NCBI RefSeq assembly: GCF_016859285.1
Contig: NC_053417.1
Location: 15,066,706-15,130,705, forward strand
Direction of reading: 5' to 3'
DNA from: Xiphias gladius
Lineage: Eukaryota > Chordata > Actinopteri > Istiophoriformes > Xiphiidae
Length of the DNA: 64,000 nt
The notes below the pieces were generated by a model. It did no database searches. It was not told where the DNA came from and saw only the letters and a list, made by a program, of their open reading frames with translations. Position numbers and translations under genes: made by a program. Of the stretch, positions 30,601 to 40,111 are shown piece by piece. The number at the start of each line of letters is the position of its first letter. The stretch's first letter is position 1.

Positions 30601-33600
30601 TAAGCTAATTTAAACAAATCAAAAGAGAACTTACCAGATATGGAGCCTTGTCAGCAGCTGACACCTTCCTCCAGATCTTCATGATTTGCTTACAGCGACT
30701 AGCCCAGTCTGCGACAGGAGAAATATTTAACAGTTGCTCAACCTCTAACAGTGCTATAAACCTTACTTTCAAAAAGCATGACTGTTTGGTCTAATAATAG
30801 GTTGTACATGTTGGTGTAGTATTTCTGTCAAACTCACCTGGGTAGTCCTGTTTGAGAGTGGGAAAGTTGGTATTGGCATAAAGCACAGGGGAAATAGTTG
30901 AGAGTTCTCCAAGCTCCTCATCTTTCTCCCAGCGCTGGAGACTGCGCTGGTTGTAGGACAGCCCATCACCCTCCACCTCGGTGGGGGTGGGTGGGGAGGA
31001 GGGGGTTGCTGGGGTAGAGGGAGTGGCCCAGGGGCTGTCTTCACCCCCATCTGGACTGAACAGTCCTCCTCGGTCCCTGTATACCACATACGATGGTACT
31101 GTCTTATATAAAATAAAGGTCTTACATTTGGCAACATCAGAACAACAGTTTGTTCTAAATTGAAAAAATAGAGCAGAATTTCATCTCTGCTTTTACACTT
31201 ATGTAGAGCATTACGTGCTGTAGAACTACATACTACAGACTGCTGTAAAATAAAATACACTCAGCAATTCAGTAATGGTCCTACCGCATGTCAAAAAACG
31301 GTGACTGAGAGAGGCCTGGAAAGGCATCCATCATTCCAGCTGAGGGCAGGGACCCTACAAGAGATTTTCCATGTTTGAATCCCAAGCTGAACTTCATTTA
31401 AACCTTACTTGTGTACTTGGTCCTTGAAAAGACCTAAATCATACAACAAATATTGTTTTGAACTTCAAAAAGGTTTTAATGATATGATCATCTGCAGGCA
31501 TCCCTTGTACATACCTGAGAGGAGAGCTCTCTGTGGCAGAGCGCTACGATTGAGTTCTCCCTTACTGCCCTCCAATATGGGCTTCATGCCCCCCAAAGGG
31601 GAGCCGTCCGACACACCCAGAACTTTCCTGAAGAACTGCTCAGAGTCCTGACTCTCCACCCCTTGTGGAAGACCTGTCACACGAGGATAGTAGCATGTGG
31701 GATAGGATGTTAACATCAGATATTAAGTCTTTCCCTAAATTATTTTTGTATACTATATACAATATGTCCAAGTATCCACTCAGGGGACTACCTTCACTTT
31801 TTTCTGCATCAGAGTTATGAGGATCAGTTGACACCTGGTCCTTCAGCGATGAGGATGGTGCAGAAACTCCTAAAAATGTTTTTTAAACATTTTTAAACCA
31901 ACCTGGAATTACCATATGACCATAACGATAAACCAAACAGACACTTACCTGCACCTTCTCCCTGAGGCTGGGGGGCCTCACCCCCCTCTTGCTTGAGAGG
32001 AAAATTATCTTCTATCGCACGATCCTTGGCCTCAGCTAGTGAGAGAAGTACAAAGGTCACACAGCTTATACTGACCTTTTCCACAATCAGTATCACAAAT
32101 AATTTGCAGAGTTTTCATGTTTCACAGGTCAACTTAGTGTTCTTACTCTCTGGGGCAGCAGGTTTGACCCCTGACAGTGCTGGTAATGAAGGTCGGAAAA
32201 GGCATGTACCTTGCCTCTGCCCTGGCAGTATCATCACAGCTTTCTTACTCAAGTCTATTAGTGTCTTCCCAAAGAAGGCCTCCTGCAGTGAATTACAAAT
32301 ATTTAAAATATGAATATTATATAACTGAATACCTTAAGTTTCAAAATTGTTTAAAGCATAGGGCATACAAACCTGGAGATAAGCTGGAAACATGTCCTCA
32401 AGTTTGCTCTTCTTTCGGCCTCGACGTTTCTTGGCCTGTTCCTCACCTTCCACTGGTTTAGGATCCATAATGTTATCTGTGTCAGGGTGGGGTCCTATGC
32501 ATATATAACCGTGAAATTCAGTTTTACAAATTTACAAAGTTTAACAAATAAACAGTTTGACACTGCAACTAGAAATGGAAGGATGATGAGAGGGTATACA
32601 TACCAACAAAAACCATGCGTTAAAAAAATGCAAGGGGTTGTGTTGGTGGGGGCGTGGTGTTCAGTGCCTTGGCAGAAGACATGGCATTGCTTTGCAGAAA
32701 AAGCTAAGCCAGGACTAAGTTTTTTGCTGCATGACTTATTTTGCCCAATCCCTTTATGTTGGCACTCCCACTGCATCAACAGAGTCGCCTCGTTCAAATG
32801 AATGAGGGGGATTCAATTTTTCACATGAGGTTAATGTCTGTCTGAACATGGCCTTAGGAAGAGACCATAAGCAGTATGTCCCATTTTCAATAGCTAGAAA
32901 ACAGCTTTTCTGATATGTCAAAATTTTCCTAAGTAAAGCACTGAGCTTCCACCCAATTTAGTCACTAGTACCTTCTGAGATAAAAAGTGGAATTAATAGT
33001 AGAAAGAGTTATGGAACTACTTCATTATTAAGTTTTAATTTGGATGAAATTAAATTCAACAGTCTACTGTTGTCACTAACCATCCTCAATGGTTCTCTCT
33101 ATTGGCTGTCCATCTAATGTAGTCTCTCCAGCCAGCTGGGCAAAAAATTCTTTCTTCATCCGTGTGTGACACTTCCTTTGTCGCACCATGAAGCCTCCAA
33201 TTCCTGGTACAATTTATAAATAAAATATTTGTAAATATTTTGTGGATGCTCAGACATCTATGTGGATGTTAAAAGTTGTTCTGTTAAGTTCTGGGTAGCT
33301 TACCAGGCCTGTAAGGTTTACGCTTTCTTTTTTTGCTATCATCTGTCTCCTCTGCTCCCCCTTTGAGACCCTCGCAGTCAGCCATGCCTTCAGTGCCTCC
33401 ATCTGCACCTGCATCCCTCTCAGCACCACCTTCTCTGTCAGGGCTCCCAGGATTCTCCATCTTGGATTCACATTCCATGGGCTCCCCACACCCTTGATAT
33501 ACAAAGTAAATGAATTAGCTACAAGTCTTACATTAAAAGGAGCAAAACACTCCTGAAAATTGTTCATACACCAATGGATGAGAGAAATGTGGGCCAACCT

Positions 33601-36600
33601 TTTCCATCCTCCCCTTCTCCTTCAACCTCCCTAAGATCTATTCCATCAGGACCTCCTTCACAACATAGAGTGCCAAGACGGGAGCGACGCTGCCGTCTCT
33701 TGTGCAGGGGAGACATGGAGATACTGCGAAGCAGCGACATACCCGATTCTGTCAGCCACACACCCTCCAACCGGTAGAACTGGGGTTCTGTAAAGAGACA
33801 GTTACAAATCTGAATGACTTACAATAAAACAAACGAAAGACAACTGTGCAGAATGTGCCTGTGAAAATAAACATGAATTAGCAAAATCCACTTACCTGGC
33901 TCTTTGATCTTTATTGAAGCCATAATGGCTGACTCTACTACTGTGAATAAAGGCAAAAAGCAGGAAGAGAAAGCAAAACAAAATTCATGTCATCAGTACA
34001 TACAAGGATACACTGTGAATATTTTTGAAAAAACATTTTTCATATCTTCACTTTTAAAATAGTGTCGTTCTGAGACTTACCCACGGGTTTTGGAACATAT
34101 GGGGTGCAGGATGTGCATGCAAAGCCCTCATCTGAAGCTTGTTCCACCTCATCCTCTGTGTACAGACTCTCACAGACAGCATGGACCCATCTGCACCAGC
34201 ACACAGAAATACATTGATACGCATACTTTTCATCACAAATCACACCGTAAATCAAAGATGTAATGGAATAATTCATGATGTGAAAAATACATTAATAATC
34301 CATTCCCCGCTTGTCTTCATTAGCCACAATCTCATGAATACCATAGTTTCTGTGTCTGGTGTGTGCATGTGTAGTTATAATGAGCAGCACCCACCGATCG
34401 CAGTACTGACACTGCAGCAGCAGCTCCTCCTCCATGAAATTCTCTCTGCATACTGGACAGGAGACGAGGCTGGCACAGGGACCACAGTGGGTATAGTTGT
34501 TCTGCCACTCACAGTGGAAACCCGGTGAGTTGGAACCACACTGCACACAGCACACACACCTGCACAGAAGTAGTGAATCACTCTGTAACAATTATACAGC
34601 TAATATGCAAGATTTTTAAAAGAAATACACATGCCAATGCGAGTTGGGTAACTATTTTTCTGTTGCTACAGAACGTCTGAATTGAAATTGCAGGGCTGAG
34701 GCTTGAGTGTTTTCCATAACATGCAAATTTACATATATTAATTTCCATTTGTCCTCATTCAAACCTGCAAGGCTGAACGAAGCATTGTTGTCAAAGAGTT
34801 TAAGTTTTTTTTTACCATTTGCACTTCCACCCACCCTTGGGTACCGTGTGCAAGGGTGGGTCCAAGCAGTAGGTGTGATAGCTGACATCACAGTCATCAC
34901 ACAGCAGCAGACGGGAGGGGTCAGAAGCCTTTCCACACATCTCACACACAATACATTCCAAACAGCGCCAGCCCTTACGGAGCATCGTCTTGGTGATCTA
35001 CAGAGGATACAAGATTTAATCTATCTGGATTAACGAAATACAGTGATGTGTTGAAAAAACAAAAAAAAACAAAGAAAAAACAAGAGGAAAACATTGTGCT
35101 TACTTTGCTGTTCACACAGTAAGGATGGTAACACTGGGCACACTGAGCACAAGCCAACAACTGCCCCTCCATTCCTTTTCCAAAACTGCCACACACAACA
35201 CACATATCCTAAAAACAGGAGAAACAGTGAGAAGGAAAAATAAAAAGAGAGGAAACAAAAAAGTTTGTTGCATTTCAAAGTGACAACTGTGGTTCTTGTC
35301 ACAGCAAATGCTGCAGGGTACTGGAAAATGTCAAACTACAAGACGAGCTGTACCTGGAGCAGGACAAATTTATCAGTGTTTGAGAAAAGAACCACTGTGT
35401 TCTGCATGGTGTCATCTTCCTCATCGTCTTCGTCCTTACTTAGTCCAGTTTCTGCGGTCATGCTTAGCTGTGGACAAAAGGATAACTTTTGTGTGATTAT
35501 GACAACATTAAAAAAAGTTAAAGAAAATTAAAGAGCATCTCAATAGCATGTAAAGTTTACCAAGAAGGCATCAATGCAGGAGGCCATGGCTTTGAGGCGT
35601 GACCTCCCACCACGCCCTCTCCCTGCACCACCCCCTCGAGGTCTACGTTTCCCAGGGAAACTATTGCTTCGACCCTAAAAAATAAAACTTCAATGTCAAG
35701 TTGTGTTGTGAAAATGACATCTTAACAATAAATCACAAGTTAACACACAAAATAGACCAACGTGTACAAGATGACCTCACCTGTTTGACCCTTGACCGGC
35801 CTGGGGATCCTCTGCGTTTTGCCTTCTCTCTGTCACTTCTCAGTGGTTCAAAGGGAAGTGAATCATCAGTCTCAGTAAGCAAGTTATCTGTATGTGAGCG
35901 GCCAGCAGGTAGAAGGCCAAGCTCCATGGAGAGATGAGGATCTGGCTCTCCTGGAGAGCCCAGGAAGCCACTGCTGCTCTCATCTCCATGGCTCATATTA
36001 GACATCTCGTCTAGCAGCAATTCCGGCTTAACCTCTTGCTCCTGCAGTTCTTGTTTTATGTCATCATTATGTCCTTCTCCTTTCATTTGCTCATCGTCCT
36101 CTTCTTCCTCCTCTTCTTCAGAGTGAGGCAGTAACCTCGCCTCCATGTCCACAGCAGAGAGGGCCTCTTGTGTGTCTACTGATACAGAAAGAGGAGAAGG
36201 AAACTGGGGGTCCTGGCATGGACTTCTTTCCTGCTGATCAACCATGGGCAAATGCTCTGTTTTATCCACAGAGGCAGGAGAAGCAGGTGACTTTGGTGGA
36301 TCCTTACTGAACGGCTCTGTGATAGAACGATCATAGCCACTCTTTAATAACTCTGGTGATACTTCTTGTTCCACTGAGGGAGTAGCCTCCTGCTTCTCTA
36401 CCTCCATATTTTCAGGGCCCTGCTGTGACACAGGTGTTGGTTCTACTTTAGGGTTGTTAGACTGTGTCTCTGCTGTGGGTTCCTGCGAAGAGGTGGCTTG
36501 GGTCACTGGGCGGACTGCCTCTTCTGCTCTCTCTTCATCAGCAGGTAGACAAGAGGCCTCCTGTTCTGTTGTTGCACATTCTACATTTGAGATTACGGAA

Positions 36601-39600
36601 CACAAGGTTATTAATGTTATCATTTATAAATCTACCATTAGTTACAGCACATCATCATTCAAATAATAAAGCACTGCTTTGTGTTCACTTTCAAATGTGT
36701 GTGTCTAGAATGTATTCGGAGTTTACCTGTAGACTCAAACGAAACAGCGGGCACCTCAGAAGTTAATTCTTTTGTTGCTACCAGCGACTCCTGCTCTGTG
36801 ATTCTCTCCCCAACATCTGTTGTCTCAACAACTGCATCCTCCAACCCTAGAGCCAAAGGTAGTTCACTTACGTAGATACATCTCAGACATAAACAAGACA
36901 CATTCTTTTACTAGCCCAATAAAACTCACTCCTGGCATGTCTTGTAAGCTTTGTCTTATGTTTTGTCTTACCCAAGTCCATCGGTGTCTCTTTGTCAGTT
37001 GTGGCTTCAGCCTGACCCATCTCTGATGTGCCTATCTGTCCTGGTGTCACCTCTGGTAAGCCTGTCTCCTCTTCCGTCACCACATCTGCATCCGTTTGGA
37101 TTGTCATCTCCACCAAATCCACATGTCCTTCAGTCTCCTCACATGCCTCTCTGGTTTGTATCTCTGTTGTCTGTTGCTGAGTGACAGGCTGCTGATGATC
37201 CTCCTTGCAAAGCAGGCAAATGCACTTGGCTTCTTGAGGCGCCCCTGGTAAAGCACACTCACTGTGCACCCACCTAAGACAAAAAAGAGATCATCAAGGT
37301 GAAACATTGTTAAACAGTATAAGTGACAAGCACACATGATCGCTACCTTCAATGAACACTATTGTACTTGTGCATTGAGCTAACCTGTGGCACATGCTGC
37401 AGCACTGCAGAGCAACAGATGGGTTGGTAGCTTTGCTGCACACTCCACACACAGATCTGCGGTGACGCTGGCAGCCCTCACACACTGTGTAGTTGTCAAA
37501 CCATTGGGCTGAACCTGGTAGCACCAGTCCACGGACACCACACTCCGTGCATACACGACACCTCTGAAAGAATACAGATAATGGGGATAAAATGTAAACC
37601 AAATGATCAAAGAAGCACACAAAAAAAAGGTCTCTTTCAAATGTCTTGGTCATTAAAAACATATTCTGACTGGAAGATTCACTGTCAAAAAAGTAAGTAA
37701 CTTTGCTGTCAAAGTAAGTTTCCATTGCAAGGGCATCTCTTTGAACAGAGGTGGATGACAAATGTAACTTACTCTGCATTTCCATGGGTCAGAGGGAAGA
37801 GAATCCATGGCTGGCTGCAGACAGAAGGTGTGGTAGCCCTTATCACAGGCATCACATACCAACATTTTGGAGTCTTCTCCTGGTTGTCTGATAAAATAAA
37901 GAATCAAGACATAACTCTTAGGAATGGGAAATAAAGCTTAAGTAAACTTGGACAACTGTCTTAAAAAAACAATGTAAATATCATGCAAAATATTAAGCAC
38001 AACATCTGAATCTCTTGTAAAGGGTGCAGTTTGGCTCACCTGCAAGTCTGGCACACTTTACACTCTGGGCACTGCCATCCTGCCCGCTGGATGGGCGTGG
38101 CACTAATCTCAAGACAAGCTGCATGATAATGTTGGCCACAACCCGTACAGAACAGCAAGTCAGTGAGCTCACCCGCTGAGTCGCACACTGCACACCAAGC
38201 CTCTTCACCTGCTGTAAATAAAAAGGGAGTATAAAAAAATCTGTATTGAAAAAAATAAAATCATATTAGCACAATTTGTTTTTTAGTTATTCTTAATTTA
38301 ACTTGAAAGTTAAACCACAAGGTAGTAATGTTTTGTTAAGCAAAGTAAGTAGATTTTAAAGATGAAAAACCTTTCAGAGAACACAGATCAACAACAGTTG
38401 CTTTTTTTCAAATGTCAGGCTATGAAGGCAGCTGACATTTTATGACAACATACATCATAAAAAATATTCAAAGCCTTTGCAGACAGTCCACAGTTGATAA
38501 ATCCAAATTAGCATGAAGCACACTGGTTGTCATAGAGGAATTCTGAGAAAAGCGTTACAGCTTTGGAATTTTATTGCTCTGCGATGCTACTGGCAGCTGG
38601 TCATCTTTGTGATATGTCAGAGCCTTATACTGTGAGCATGCCCCAAGTAACATCAAAATTTTGATAAAGATGCCTGGTTTTCTTACCCAACTCCTCAGCC
38701 TTGTTTATGTGTTCCGGACAGAGGAGGACCAACTGCTTCATGGACTGGAAGGATCCGCTAGCTGCTGAGCAGGGGAAGTGGTAGAACCGCGAGCAGCCCT
38801 CAGCATGGCATCGAATGGTTGCACCCAGCCTTTTGCAGTACTCGCAAAGCTGAAACAAACCCATGGTAACATGTAAGATTTTGTGAAGAAAGCCTCTGTT
38901 AATCCCTATATTCTCACCCAATACCATCTAATCCAAAGCTATGAACAGCGCACTTACCCGCTGTGTCCCTGAGATAACGGCCTTATCCACGTTCTCCAGC
39001 TCCTCACTTTCCATCCGCTTTACTCCCTCCGACCACACCGCACACCAGTGATGAACCCAACAACCCCCTGTTCATTATAGCCCAAGATCAGTAAAATCTC
39101 TAACCAAACTTCAATTCTACATCTGTGCGCGGTATTTCTAGTAGATGAAACATATGATTCATTTTTAAAAGTAAGAATGTATTGTACAGTAATTAAATAT
39201 AATAGTATAAGGTTTTGAGTTCAACCTGAATCATCAAAGAGTGCCGCCAGACAGGGGGAGTCAGAAAATCCAATGGAAGACAGGTCATCATTCCCGGGTT
39301 GTGGCAGTGGGGAAGCTGATGGCTTGAGGGTCAGCTGCTCAGAAAATTGCCCAAAGTGTCTTAGTTCCCGCTGTCCATGCAGGCTCCGCTCCACACAGTT
39401 ACAAAGCACACAGGCTCGAACGTTCTCTCTGTAGAGGAACAAATAAAATTATTCAAAACTGTTCCTGCTGCTGAGATTCAGTTTTGGCAACAATGAGCTT
39501 TATTGGGATAAAGACTGTTACAGTATGCACAATAGCCTTTAAGATCTGAAAAAAGAACTTACACAGGTGTGCTGGAAGAGGCTGCAGTAGCAGCAGACAT

Positions 39601-40077
39601 GTCCTCAGCACCAGAGAGGGCTTTGGACTCCTCCTCAGAGGAGAAAGGCTGCTTTGCAGGGGCATTGTCATCAGCTAAAAAACGAAGGAAAAACAGTTTA
39701 AAGAAAAAATTAATAAAATCTTACTTTAAAACAAACAATGCATGAAACTGTGCGAATAAATGGATTTCACCAAACCCATATTAACTTATCTGCAATGGGG
39801 GAATGAAAATGTTCGAATAAATTCTGCTCTATTGTCATCACCACTAATAAATTCTTTACAAATCTCTATTGTGGGAAAGTGAAAAATCTGTTTTTGTTTT
39901 CAACCATGTGTATATCTGTTTCGCTGCAATTGCATATTGTGATATTATTAATCGTAGTGCAGAATTGTGTGCATCCACAATCGATTACGCTGGGGCATGG
40001 GAAAAATGTAAAAAAAAGAACAATATACCTGTTGGTTCAGAGTCATTCTCTTCGCAGTTTGATTTCTGCTCGTCCAT
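13721..40077 (-). CDS. kmt2d: Histone-lysine N-methyltransferase 2D (KMT2D/MLL2/MLL4), complete coding region
   Basis: Catalytic scaffold of the COMPASS-like complex that deposits H3K4me1 at enhancers in the nucleus. I assembled 54 coding exons whose phases join without a break, totalling 15,288 bp (about 5,095 aa; human is about 5,540). Order: first PHD cluster (residues ~57-392), acidic linker, second PHD cluster (~851-1037), HMG box (~1515-1558), Ser/Pro-rich and Gln-rich regions, ePHD (~4589), FYRN/FYRC, Win motif (~4895), SET/post-SET to the C-terminal KWMN. The ATG at 40077 begins MDEQKSN...DSEPTADD, which aligns with mammalian MDSQK...DSEPAADG. KMT2D rather than KMT2C is indicated by the N-terminus, the linker motifs and the neighbouring dhh/lmbr1l. 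No broken exon was seen. Exon coordinates are given in the segment entries. Confidence 0.96.
13944..14717 (-). CDS. kmt2d: kmt2d exons: SET domain core
   Basis: Exons 14432-14717, 14164-14237 and 13944-14052 encode the pre-SET region (RPHTLNSTSMSKAYQ), then SRIQGLGLYAA, VIEYIGTVIRNEVANRRE, GIYMFRINN, and the pseudoknot NHSCAPNC plus IPKGEE. The AdoMet-binding and catalytic motifs of the MLL family are all present. Residues are about 4909-5065. Confidence 0.95.
15043..15629 (-). CDS. kmt2d: kmt2d exons: FYRC region and WDR5-interaction (Win) motif
   Basis: Exons 15493-15629 and 15043-15173. The first finishes the FYRC region (GIWDRVVQQV..., GLTVHAVMRITES). The second contains GCARSEPK, the Win motif that docks the Arg into WDR5 in COMPASS complexes. 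Splice phases link them to the FYRN exon and to SET. Confidence 0.93.
15753..17130 (-). CDS. kmt2d: kmt2d exon: Pro/Ser-rich linker, extended PHD finger and FYRN
   Basis: A 1,378-bp exon. It opens with a Pro-rich stretch, then a basic KKWKGIRWKRLQ segment, an ePHD starting KCCFCHEEGDGATDGPARLL, and FYRN (LRRVYIERDEVKQIAS, FRVGGLIFHAVGQL, ATRIYWSTRVPNKRC). These fold into the DAST/FYR module next to SET in MLL2/3-type enzymes. Long open shadows on the opposite strand are an effect of its composition. Confidence 0.95.
17228..19471 (-). CDS. kmt2d: kmt2d exons: conserved linker between the Gln-rich region and ePHD
   Basis: Exons 19322-19471, 19057-19221, 18764-18911, 18580-18661, 18306-18478, 17958-18082, 17724-17859 and 17228-17349. 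They encode motifs conserved with mammalian KMT2D: KKEEVGKSAEALIKQLKQ, LSLLPLMEPSITA, PDYYSQLLTK, SNLSNPPTPPSSLPPTPPP, VTPGEELSE, ALPTPPHNQ and RFPHLRE. The exon at 18306 has an unusual donor (GTCTAATA); its frame continues correctly into 18082. Confidence 0.9.
19567..22611 (-). CDS. kmt2d: kmt2d large exon: Gln/Met-rich low-complexity region
   Basis: A 3,045-bp exon (1,015 codons, residues ~2979-3993). It starts VRKQQKEHTNLIAEYRSKQQQ, the conserved end of the preceding coiled-coil region. It continues as a Gln-, Met- and Pro-rich sequence including a run of 28 glutamines. Near its end is an LXXLL nuclear-receptor box in LLQKLLRTKNLQL, then EINGHINSKLAMLEQKLQGTP. Such regions promote condensate formation and coactivator contacts in mammals (family knowledge). 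Confidence 0.94.
21610..21693 (-). repeat. kmt2d: Pure CAG x28 trinucleotide repeat encoding polyglutamine in kmt2d
   Basis: On the + strand this is 28 uninterrupted CTG units, flanked by CAT (Met on the minus strand) and CAG (Leu). On the coding strand all 28 Gln codons are CAG, while other Gln runs in the same exon mix CAA and CAG. Uninterrupted CAG tracts are length-unstable in other genomes, so population variation is likely. Confidence 0.95.
22737..23331 (-). CDS. kmt2d: kmt2d exons: conserved coiled-coil block
   Basis: Exons 23250-23331, 23090-23156 and 22737-22969. The last encodes a helical region very close to mammals: YEEWLLHTQQLLQMQLKFLE, IGVHRKSRKALCAKQRTAKK, AEKLKLVTEEQSKIQKQLDQ. 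The first two encode RQQVSLLAQRLAS and RPNPPQFVQGII. This is one of the strongest identifiers of KMT2D/KMT2C outside the catalytic end. Confidence 0.94.
23332..25170 (-). other. kmt2d: kmt2d intron, longest among the coding exons (1.84 kb)
   Basis: No coding exon is expected here, because the flanking exons join in phase (PGINR to QQVSLLAQRL, as in mammals). The intron holds A-rich runs near 23680-23710 and a short diverged duplication at about 23793-23863. Otherwise I see nothing. Confidence 0.7.
23793..23863. repeat. Diverged short tandem duplication in a kmt2d intron
   Basis: Two imperfect copies share GTGCATYTGAATGGWGATG followed by a CACT-containing tail: about 23793-23819 and 23835-23861. 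It looks like a fragment of an intronic repeat. Confidence 0.5.
25171..27179 (-). CDS. kmt2d: kmt2d exons: acidic activation-type region and Gln-rich segment
   Basis: Exons 25387-27179 (1,793 bp) and 25171-25294. The larger has FIELRHNSQ, an acidic stretch rich in Asp/Leu (NDPHLDDLLNSDEFDLLAYT, DPELDQGD) and ELPLLIQDLLEHEKKELQKQ, all conserved with mammals. The smaller encodes DPIAKAKMVALKGIKRVLA. The acidic LDDLL/DLLAY pattern is typical of transcriptional activation segments (inference). Confidence 0.93.
27721..28334 (-). CDS. kmt2d: kmt2d exons: basic helix and Ala-rich linker
   Basis: Exons 28164-28334 and 27721-27875. The first encodes RQRLREFLIRQQMQRNSIRQ followed by EKEAAAAG, matching the mammalian LRELLIRQQIQRNTLRQEKE block. 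The second begins DRAAAAAAATTAGAQ and ends PAIMDPSALR; its poly-Ala is encoded by a GCT run. Confidence 0.88.
27846..27871 (-). repeat. kmt2d: GCT trinucleotide run encoding polyalanine in kmt2d
   Basis: On the + strand this is a CAG run. On the coding strand it gives seven consecutive Ala codons, all GCT, at the start of the exon 27721-27875. It uses the same repeat motif as the polyGln tract but in another strand and frame sense. Confidence 0.8.
28416..30050 (-). CDS. kmt2d: kmt2d exon: Ser/Pro/Gln-rich disordered region
   Basis: A 1,635-bp in-frame exon starting QAESQVCRPVKTEP just after the HMG box. It carries repeated PLTPR/PMTPR, SQSPHTPG, FQSPDPCSQPPSRPQSRD and HKPPRPPS motifs that align with mammalian KMT2D. 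It ends LSPSELEKHRQ. A TCACAGCAG sequence at the acceptor offers two AG choices; the conserved KQAESQ supports including the CAG. Confidence 0.92.
30168..30708 (-). CDS. kmt2d: kmt2d exons: HMG-box core
   Basis: Exons 30635-30708 (WASRCKQIMKIWRKVSAADK then APYL) and 30168-30218 (QKAKDNRAAQRINKAQK, only 51 bp). With the end of the preceding exon (NFPTLKQDYPD) these make the HMG box of MLL2/3 proteins. In mammals this box takes part in nucleosome and MOF contacts (family knowledge). Confidence 0.93.
30838..33492 (-). CDS. kmt2d: kmt2d exons: linker between second PHD cluster and HMG box
   Basis: Exons 33304-33492, 33081-33203, 32373-32494, 32147-32282, 31949-32035, 31792-31869, 31515-31673, 31285-31354 and 30838-31076. 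Conserved islands: KKRKRKPYRPGIGGFMVRQR, RRGRKKSKLEDMFPAYLQ then EAFFGK, DSEQFFRKVLGVS, and GLSYNQRSLQRWEKDEELG with STISPVLYANTNFP. The sequence between islands diverges freely. All phases join. Confidence 0.9.
33599..35208 (-). CDS. kmt2d: kmt2d exons: second PHD-finger cluster
   Basis: Exons 35104-35208 (CVVCGSFGKG), 34816-34997 (CEMCGKASDPSRLLLCDDCD), 34395-34559 (CVCCVQCG, CPVCRENFMEEELLLQC), 34081-34190 (WVHAVCESLYTEDEVEQ), 33896-33940 (45-bp exon) and 33599-33787 (FYRLEGVWLTESGMSLLR, MSPLHKRRQRR). Three Cys4-His-Cys3 fingers are complete; in mammals this cluster binds H4 tails (family knowledge). The 33599 exon donor (AAAAG|GTTGGC) is weak, but the reading frame confirms it. Confidence 0.93.
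35354..36846 (-). CDS. kmt2d: kmt2d exons: acidic, variable linker between the PHD clusters
   Basis: Exons 36727-36846, 35781-36580, 35561-35674 and 35354-35467. They are rich in Glu, Ser and Pro. Conserved pieces are MSNMSHGDESS, PHLSMELGLLP, ETDDSLPFEP, RSRVKQ|GRSNSFPGKRRPRGG and DDTMQNTVVLFSNTDKFVLL. The long SPPPEE-type repeats that I recall in this part of human KMT2D are absent. Confidence 0.88.
36972..37563 (-). CDS. kmt2d: kmt2d exons: fourth PHD finger of the first cluster
   Basis: Exons 37385-37563 and 36972-37273. They encode CRVCTECGVRG, then CEGC, then a full finger VCGVCSKA...LQCCSMCHR|WVHSECALPG and CICLLCKEDH. The Cys/His spacing matches the fourth PHD of KMT2C. From memory, the corresponding human KMT2D sequence has lost most of these cysteines. 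After the finger the exon turns acidic (EETEGHVDLVEMTIQTD). Confidence 0.87.
37773..40077 (-). CDS. kmt2d: kmt2d exons: N-terminus and first PHD cluster (ePHD1, PHD2, PHD3)
   Basis: Exons 40029-40077 (start MDEQKSN), 39563-39674, 39226-39428 (ACVLCNCVERSLHGQRELRHF), 38958-39067 (CWVHHWCAVWSEGV), 38687-38849 (CEYCKRLGATIRCHAEGCSR, CPEH), 38040-38208 (WCAVCDSAGELTDLLFCTGC) and 37773-37887 (KMLVCDACDKGYHTFCLQP). These are an extended PHD and two PHD fingers. The exon at 38208 has tandem AG acceptors three bases apart. Confidence 0.92.
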
Positions 40078-40111
40078 CCCCTGTACTGATTTTGACCTCC
40101 CTGACAGAGAT
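40078..40111 (-). other. kmt2d: kmt2d 5'UTR part of the first coding exon
   Basis: From the acceptor (CATTGCAG on the minus strand) to the base before the ATG. There is no in-frame ATG upstream within this exon. Confidence 0.7.
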
